This document shows positions 59,664 through 64,000 of a DNA stretch of 64,000 bases, one piece after another. The notes under the pieces were generated by a model. The model ran no database searches and was not told where the DNA came from. It saw only the letters and a list, made by a program, of their open reading frames with translations. This DNA comes from Arachidicoccus sp. BS20 (GTDB lineage Bacteria > Bacteroidota > Bacteroidia > Chitinophagales > Chitinophagaceae). The position numbers were made by a program, and so were the translations under genes. How positions within the stretch are numbered: the stretch's first letter is position 1; every line of letters starts with the position of its first letter. The stretch spans positions 434,001-498,000 of the forward strand of contig NZ_CP015971.1 of NCBI RefSeq assembly GCF_001659705.1, in the 5' to 3' direction.

Positions 59664-62600
59664 TTATCGTTTAATAAACTTGCCCTGATATTTTTCCGTG
59701 CCGTTGCTTACTTGCAGAATGTAAATGCCGGATGCAAGCTGATTGAACTTACTGTTTACAGCTTTATTAATATCATCGATTGTTCCCGTAGTTTGAACAA
59801 CTGTATATCCGCTGACAGATACAATGCGTGCAGTATAATTGCCTGTTGCATTTTTCAGTTCAATGTGAATGCGGCTTTGATTAACCACAGGATTTGGATA
59901 GATAATCAATTTATTGACATTGTCGGAATTGTATTTCAAACTTATAACACCAACTTCCTGACTCGTTCCATTCAGGTTTTCCTGCATCAGGCGATAGAAA
60001 TTCACACCGGATAACGGAGTTTTATCTACAAAGCTGTAATTGATAGCAATGCTGCTAGTTCCTGCACCTTTTACATCTCCGATGTCGGTATAATTTTTAC
60101 CATCGGCAGAACGCTGGATAATAAAGCGTTTATTGTTCAATTGCGTAAGTGCGGTCCATGTGAGCTTCGATGTATTGTTTACAATAATGCCATTGAAATT
60201 GGTAACATTTACAGGAAGCGCAGCAGAGTTTTGCAATATAAAGCGAGAATAAACCGGTAAGTGGTCGGAAGAAACAACTTTGTTGTAAGGAGACACATAC
60301 GTATTTGCAGGTTCTACCTGTGTAGAGTTTTCCAGATAATCAGGAACTAATTCATTAGTTATCAAAATTTGGTCAATCATTCCATCGTCACCCGGGAAGC
60401 TCGTTTCTCCTGCTTCATCTAACGGATAAGTGAGCGCGTCATAGTCGGCATTATCTGTTATATATTCTTCATAAGAAGATTGCTCGCCGCTGGTAATAGA
60501 ACTATATACCCTGTCGTTATAATCGCCTACCATGATAATATTATCGTTTGGATAATAAGTATCAAGTGTATCTTTCAGCACTTGTGCATCGTACTGCCTG
60601 CGGCTGTATGATGTTGCGTCTGCGCCGGATTTTGAATGTAGTACAATAAAGCGTATCTTTTTACTTACACCGTTTATGTTTGCTGTAAATGTAGCCATAT
60701 ATGGCAATCTTCCTGATGACCAGAAACTTGAACTTGTAGATGTTGGATAATTGGCGAGTGTTGCTGTTCCGTTTTGTATGCTGTCATACAGATTTTTAAA
60801 CATTGCTCTTGGAGGCTCGGTGGTAGAAAGCGTCATTGTCGCCGTATTGTAGATGATGCCTATTTTTTGTGCAGGATAAGTAGGGTCATCCGGCTGAAAA
60901 TAATACGACCATCTGTCAGATATAAGCGCAGCGTATGTTTGCCCTGTTGCAGCATTTAATTTTGAAATCATTGCATTCATTCCACTGTCGCTGGACATTT
61001 CTTCAAAGCCTGCTATGTCGATATTCAAATGCTGAAATACGTTTGCAATGTTATTAACTTGTGTGTTAATTTCGTCAGCTGTTCTTACAATAGCGTCTGA
61101 GCCGCTGGAAGCAAAGAAACTCAGATTATAACAACCTACATCAAAGGTTTCCGATTTCGGATATGAACTGCCCAAAACTGCAACAAGCTTTTGATTTAAA
61201 TCACTTCCGTTGGTAAATGTAAGGCTGTCTGCAATAAGTAACTGCTTGCTTTGGGGAGCAAAATCCGTATAAATGGTTGTACCGGCTTCAGCCGTTGCTT
61301 GTGGAATAACGATAGACGATGAGAAAGTTGAATTGTCTAACGATACGCCAAAATTAGCCGGTGCATTTACTGTTACATCGCCGTAACCAACGGCTTGCAC
61401 GGCAATTGCGTCTCCATCTGAATGTGTGCCTGCAGATTGTTCTCCAAAATAAAGTTGTGAAGGCGTTACGGACAAAATCTGCGTTTTATTTGCGATAGCT
61501 ACATTATCGATATCCCATTGTGCAGCGCCGTCGTCTGTATTTGCAACATATTTGAAGGCAATGTAAACAGGCGTGCTTTTATACGCTGTTAAATTGATAC
61601 CATCGCTTAGCACAAATGATGCAGTTCCGGAACCACTTGGCTTAGGGAAATTGGCATTTAGTTGAGTCCATGTAAAATCATCGGGATTGCCCACGCCGTC
61701 GTAGTCGGTAGAAGCCCATAATGTTAAAGAAGGTCCTGAATATTCGCCGCGGCTTTCAAAACTAAGCACCGGGAAATTTGCATACAGACTTAAATCTAAC
61801 TTAGGTGAAATTAGCCAATCTTCATTATTTACAGGTCCGCCGGAATATCCGTTGATACTTACACCGTTTGAGGCATCTCCATACGTACTGCACGCCCAGG
61901 TTTGACCGTCTCCTATAACACTATACTGTGTAAATCCTGAACCGGGAGCCCCCTTACTTGAACAAGCATTAAAATCAAAACTGATGTTTGCAGGGTCATA
62001 AGCCTGTCCGGTAACAGTAATATCTTTTTCTGTTGCGCCCGTGCTGATATGTGCAATAGTCTCGGAATAATTGCCTTGTATGGACGGAGAGTATTTTACA
62101 TAAATCTTTTTATTTACCGCATCTCCGGGAGCGATACTTAATGACGAGCTGAAATTTACACTATCCGTAGATAAACTGAATACGCTACCACTTACATTAA
62201 TGGTTGCAGCGTCGGTCAAATTTTTCCCGTTTAAAATATAAGATAATCCTGCGCTTTGATTAATAGCAATTGATGGAAATGTGAGAGAAGAAACCGTATT
62301 GTTATCATTATCGGTAAGAGATAGTTGCGGCACATTTGAGTCCTCTCCTATCCACGAAAGCGAAAAATTATCAATGGCAGTAGAAGGTCTATTGCCACTT
62401 CCCGTACTTTTATTTAAGGTAACAATTCGTATAGTTACCACACCACTTTGGTTATCCAAAGCATTTCCAAAATCTGCAGTAATAGTATTATTGCTAAAAG
62501 TGCTTCCGCCTGTAGTCAATGTACCGGTAATAGTACTTGCGTCTGTAAATGAAGTTGGGTTACTCCCTAAACCGTACTGAACCTGCCAGGCAGTTGTTCT

Positions 62601-63029
62601 TGGGCTATTTGCATCTAACGATTGCAAGTCAAACGTTAAGCTAAAACTTGTTTTTCCCAATGTATTGGAAATTTGAAATACAAAAGCAGCGCCGGCATCG
62701 CCAAAAGAGCCTGTTTGCCGTACACCCAGTGCACGGTCGGTAGCATTTCCTTGCTCAGTTGTTGTAGCCGAAGCGCCAAGAGAAGCAGATGCATAATTTG
62801 TAAATTGTCCCGATGTGGTTGCCCAGGTTGCCTTAGTAATTGTAGTAACGGCTGTTCCTATACTCGTAGCCGAACTTCCTGTGTTTACCGAAAATCCTGC
62901 CGGTAGCCCGCTTGCAATGCCGTCAAAATTTTCTACATAAGGAGACGTCGTTAAATCCACTTGTCCATAAGCAGATTGAATAAATAATAATGCAAAGCCA
63001 AGAATGAGCGTCGTGTAAATTTTTTTCAT
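59664..63029 (-). CDS. Large secreted T9SS protein with endonuclease/exonuclease/phosphatase domain
   Basis: The 1121-residue protein has a signal peptide (SAYGQ), several Ig/jelly-roll domains in the first 600 residues (including a choice-of-anchor-type domain around 355-515 with NNEDWLISPKLDLS), an EEP nuclease/phosphatase domain at about 630-930 (GCYNLSFFASSG, AGFEEM, MVGDYNDRV near 833, SSDHLPVYSRF near 924), a fibronectin-like linker (RFIIQRSADGKNYTDIGDV) and a C-terminal type IX sorting domain (LIIYPNPVVNQSRI, LASGIYILQVSNGTEKYQGKFIK). It is exported to the cell surface or medium and probably degrades nucleic acid or phosphoesters there. Key EEP residues are intact. A -7-like TACCTTTG lies on the minus strand at 63056-63063. 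Confidence 0.9.
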   Translation of the reverse strand: MKKIYTTLILGFALLFIQSAYGQVDLTTSPYVENFDGIASGLPAGFSVNTGSSATSIGTAVTTITKATWATTSGQFTNYASASLGASATTTEQGNATDRALGVRQTGSFGDAGAAFVFQISNTLGKTSFSLTFDLQSLDANSPRTTAWQVQYGLGSNPTSFTDASTITGTLTTGGSTFSNNTITADFGNALDNQSGVVTIRIVTLNKSTGSGNRPSTAIDNFSLSWIGEDSNVPQLSLTDNDNNTVSSLTFPSIAINQSAGLSYILNGKNLTDAATINVSGSVFSLSTDSVNFSSSLSIAPGDAVNKKIYVKYSPSIQGNYSETIAHISTGATEKDITVTGQAYDPANISFDFNACSSKGAPGSGFTQYSVIGDGQTWACSTYGDASNGVSINGYSGGPVNNEDWLISPKLDLSLYANFPVLSFESRGEYSGPSLTLWASTDYDGVGNPDDFTWTQLNANFPKPSGSGTASFVLSDGINLTAYKSTPVYIAFKYVANTDDGAAQWDIDNVAIANKTQILSVTPSQLYFGEQSAGTHSDGDAIAVQAVGYGDVTVNAPANFGVSLDNSTFSSSIVIPQATAEAGTTIYTDFAPQSKQLLIADSLTFTNGSDLNQKLVAVLGSSYPKSETFDVGCYNLSFFASSGSDAIVRTADEINTQVNNIANVFQHLNIDIAGFEEMSSDSGMNAMISKLNAATGQTYAALISDRWSYYFQPDDPTYPAQKIGIIYNTATMTLSTTEPPRAMFKNLYDSIQNGTATLANYPTSTSSSFWSSGRLPYMATFTANINGVSKKIRFIVLHSKSGADATSYSRRQYDAQVLKDTLDTYYPNDNIIMVGDYNDRVYSSITSGEQSSYEEYITDNADYDALTYPLDEAGETSFPGDDGMIDQILITNELVPDYLENSTQVEPANTYVSPYNKVVSSDHLPVYSRFILQNSAALPVNVTNFNGIIVNNTSKLTWTALTQLNNKRFIIQRSADGKNYTDIGDVKGAGTSSIAINYSFVDKTPLSGVNFYRLMQENLNGTSQEVGVISLKYNSDNVNKLIIYPNPVVNQSRIHIELKNATGNYTARIVSVSGYTVVQTTGTIDDINKAVNSKFNQLASGIYILQVSNGTEKYQGKFIKR

Positions 63030-63261
63030 AGAAGTTTTAATTAGTGAATTTAACGCAAAGGTAATTTCAACCCGAATATGCGTAGATTAACAAATAGTTA
63101 TGTGTCAATTTAGTTTAATTAACAAATAATTATATATTATTCAAACAATTGATAGTTAATAAGTGTGCTGCATTTTCACTCAAAACATTATAAAAACAAA
63201 AATGCCGCACCATAGTGCAGCATTTAGAGCGTTTATCAAAAGAAGAAAATTATATTATTAA

Positions 63262-63609
63262 TCAAATATGCAGTTTTTCTTTCTTGTTCAGTAATTCGTC
63301 AATCGTTTCTTTATACATATCATCCGGGACGCAACAATCTACCGGGCATACAGCGGCACACTGCGGCTCTTCATGAAAGCCTTGACACTCGGTGCATTTG
63401 TCGGGAACAATATAATAAACATCTGTACTTATCGGTTCAAAACGTTTGCCCGCATCCACAACGTTTCCATCCATCAAGGTATAATCACCGCTTATAGTCG
63501 TCCCGTCTTTGATTGCCCATTCCACACCACCTTCATAAATTGCATTGTTCGGGCACTCTGGCTCACAAGCGCCGCAATTGATACATTCGTCAGTAATTTT
63601 AATTGCCAT
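63262..63609 (-). CDS. 4Fe-4S dicluster ferredoxin
   Basis: The 115-residue protein has two 4Fe-4S motifs: [20 protein letters not shown] near residues 9-26 and [22 protein letters not shown] near 72-93, the second with the long spacer of Chromatium/Azotobacter-type bacterial ferredoxins. The insert between clusters ([20 protein letters not shown]) and the C-terminal helix ([14 protein letters not shown]) are usual in Bacteroidota. It is a soluble low-potential electron carrier. It is divergent from a LuxC-type acyl-CoA reductase gene, and the same neighbour pair occurs, as I recall, across the phylum. Confidence 0.93.
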   Translation of the reverse strand: MAIKITDECINCGACEPECPNNAIYEGGVEWAIKDGTTISGDYTLMDGNVVDAGKRFEPISTDVYYIVPDKCTECQGFHEEPQCAAVCPVDCCVPDDMYKETIDELLNKKEKLHI

Positions 63610-63641
63610 ATTTTAAATTGAATAAATTTTATTTTTTAAAA

Positions 63642-63659
63642 TAATTTTGCGCAAAATTA
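63642..63659. promoter_or_regulatory. 18-bp palindrome carrying two divergent -7 elements
   Basis: TAATTTTGCGCAAAATTA is a perfect palindrome; read on either strand its first eight bases, TAATTTTG, match TAnnTTTG. The plus-strand copy has TTG at 63618-63620 with a 21-bp spacer and serves the acyl-CoA reductase gene (ATG 63671). The minus-strand copy, with CAAA at 63683-63686 and a 23-bp spacer, serves the ferredoxin gene. Confidence 0.65.
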
Positions 63660-63670
63660 CATTATAAAAA

Positions 63671-64000
63671 ATGAACCTGCAGCAAAGGATTAAACTATTA
63701 GCAAAATTAGGCAATTATTTATTGGAAAACAATGATGAGTGGCAATCGGTAAAACAATATGCCTATCATAAAAATTCATGGTTCACACTCGCATTTATCG
63801 ACCTCGCCTGTAACAATATTGTGCATTATTTTTTGCGAGAAAATTTATTAGGTGACTGGGCAAAAAAATATAATGTTCCCGACGAACAAAAATGCCTGCA
63901 AACTATAGGTATCGTAATGGCGGGAAATATTCCCCTGGTAGGCTTTCACGATTTTCTTTCGGTTTTCATTTCGGGACATAAACAGCTTATCAAACTTTCG
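63671..64000 (+). CDS. LuxC-type acyl-CoA reductase, N-terminal part
   Basis: The first 110 codons are present and the gene runs off the window. The sequence starts MNLQQRIKLLAKLGNYLLEN and reaches VMAGNIPLVGFHDFLSVF and SGHKQLIKLS, the conserved nucleotide-binding region of the LuxC/acyl-CoA reductase family (PF05893). Those enzymes reduce acyl-CoA to aldehyde with NADPH. In a non-luminous Bacteroidota the product may feed lipid metabolism; that is inference. It is divergent from the dicluster ferredoxin gene and shares the palindromic promoter region at 63642-63659. Confidence 0.85.
   Translation, partial: MNLQQRIKLLAKLGNYLLENNDEWQSVKQYAYHKNSWFTLAFIDLACNNIVHYFLRENLLGDWAKKYNVPDEQKCLQTIGIVMAGNIPLVGFHDFLSVFISGHKQLIKLS

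Overview
The window looks like a chromosomal segment of an AT-rich member of the Bacteroidota, most likely of the Chitinophagaceae (family is inference). Direct signs are SusC/SusD and other TonB-dependent receptors, a FecR/ECF-sigma pair, type IX secretion C-terminal sorting domains, GldH, BatD, a lipidated TamA (TamL), lipoproteins with short cysteine signal peptides, and promoters with the phylum-specific TTTG / TAnnTTTG elements. No CRISPR array, insertion sequence or prophage was seen. Intergenic gaps are all below about 300 bases.

Region by region. 1-9.85 kb: a cell-surface signalling and uptake locus (ECF sigma factor, FecR anti-sigma, STN-bearing SusC, SusD, a lipoprotein resembling a metallohydrolase but lacking its zinc motif, and an ABC-2 exporter). 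10.1-17.3 kb: housekeeping and cell-envelope genes (recR, an Ig-like lipoprotein, two small ATP-synthase-associated membrane proteins without the rest of the atp operon, a SprT-like metalloprotease, serA, a fused peptide-type ABC ATPase). 16.5-19.7 kb: a DUF4249 lipoprotein and its TonB-dependent receptor. 19.9-24.6 kb: tRNA-Thr(CGT) and a nickel/hydrogenase-maturation cluster (nikR, hypE, an NHL propeller protein, a NicO-type nickel permease), whose gaps are filled by hairpin-forming repeats. 24.8-32.9 kb: a small T9SS cargo protein, a di-haem peroxidase, a phosphoesterase, a GH3 enzyme, gldH, a nuclease-fold protein, yicC. 32.9-33.65 kb: a frameshifted GxxExxY gene between inverted repeats, followed by a two-component system, batD, comB-like and DUF218 genes.

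39.6-51.9 kb is an accessory, redox- and stress-flavoured stretch: a short-chain dehydrogenase broken by a 25-bp tandem duplication, a His-rich-plug TonB receptor, a LysR / MdaB / YgiN / aldo-keto reductase unit, an ArsR-led operon (SRPBCC, DoxX, hydrolase, DUF1801, SRPBCC), a broken AraC regulator, a free-standing polyvalent-type kinase-like protein and an intact short-chain dehydrogenase. 52.1-64 kb returns to core functions: rpsF-rpsR-rplI, accD, smpB, tamL, an RNA methyltransferase, mgtE, a very large secreted T9SS protein with a nuclease/phosphatase fold, a dicluster ferredoxin and the start of a LuxC-type acyl-CoA reductase.

The most unusual signals are the hypE gene bracketed by two inverted copies of a 56-bp quasi-palindrome, different hairpin repeats in consecutive gaps of the nickel cluster, the GxxExxY pseudogene nested in inverted repeats, the 25-bp duplication that breaks one dehydrogenase, and the metallohydrolase-like lipoprotein that has lost HExxH. 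I did not find a convincing new defence or conflict system. All function calls rest on motif recognition by eye; no database search was possible.
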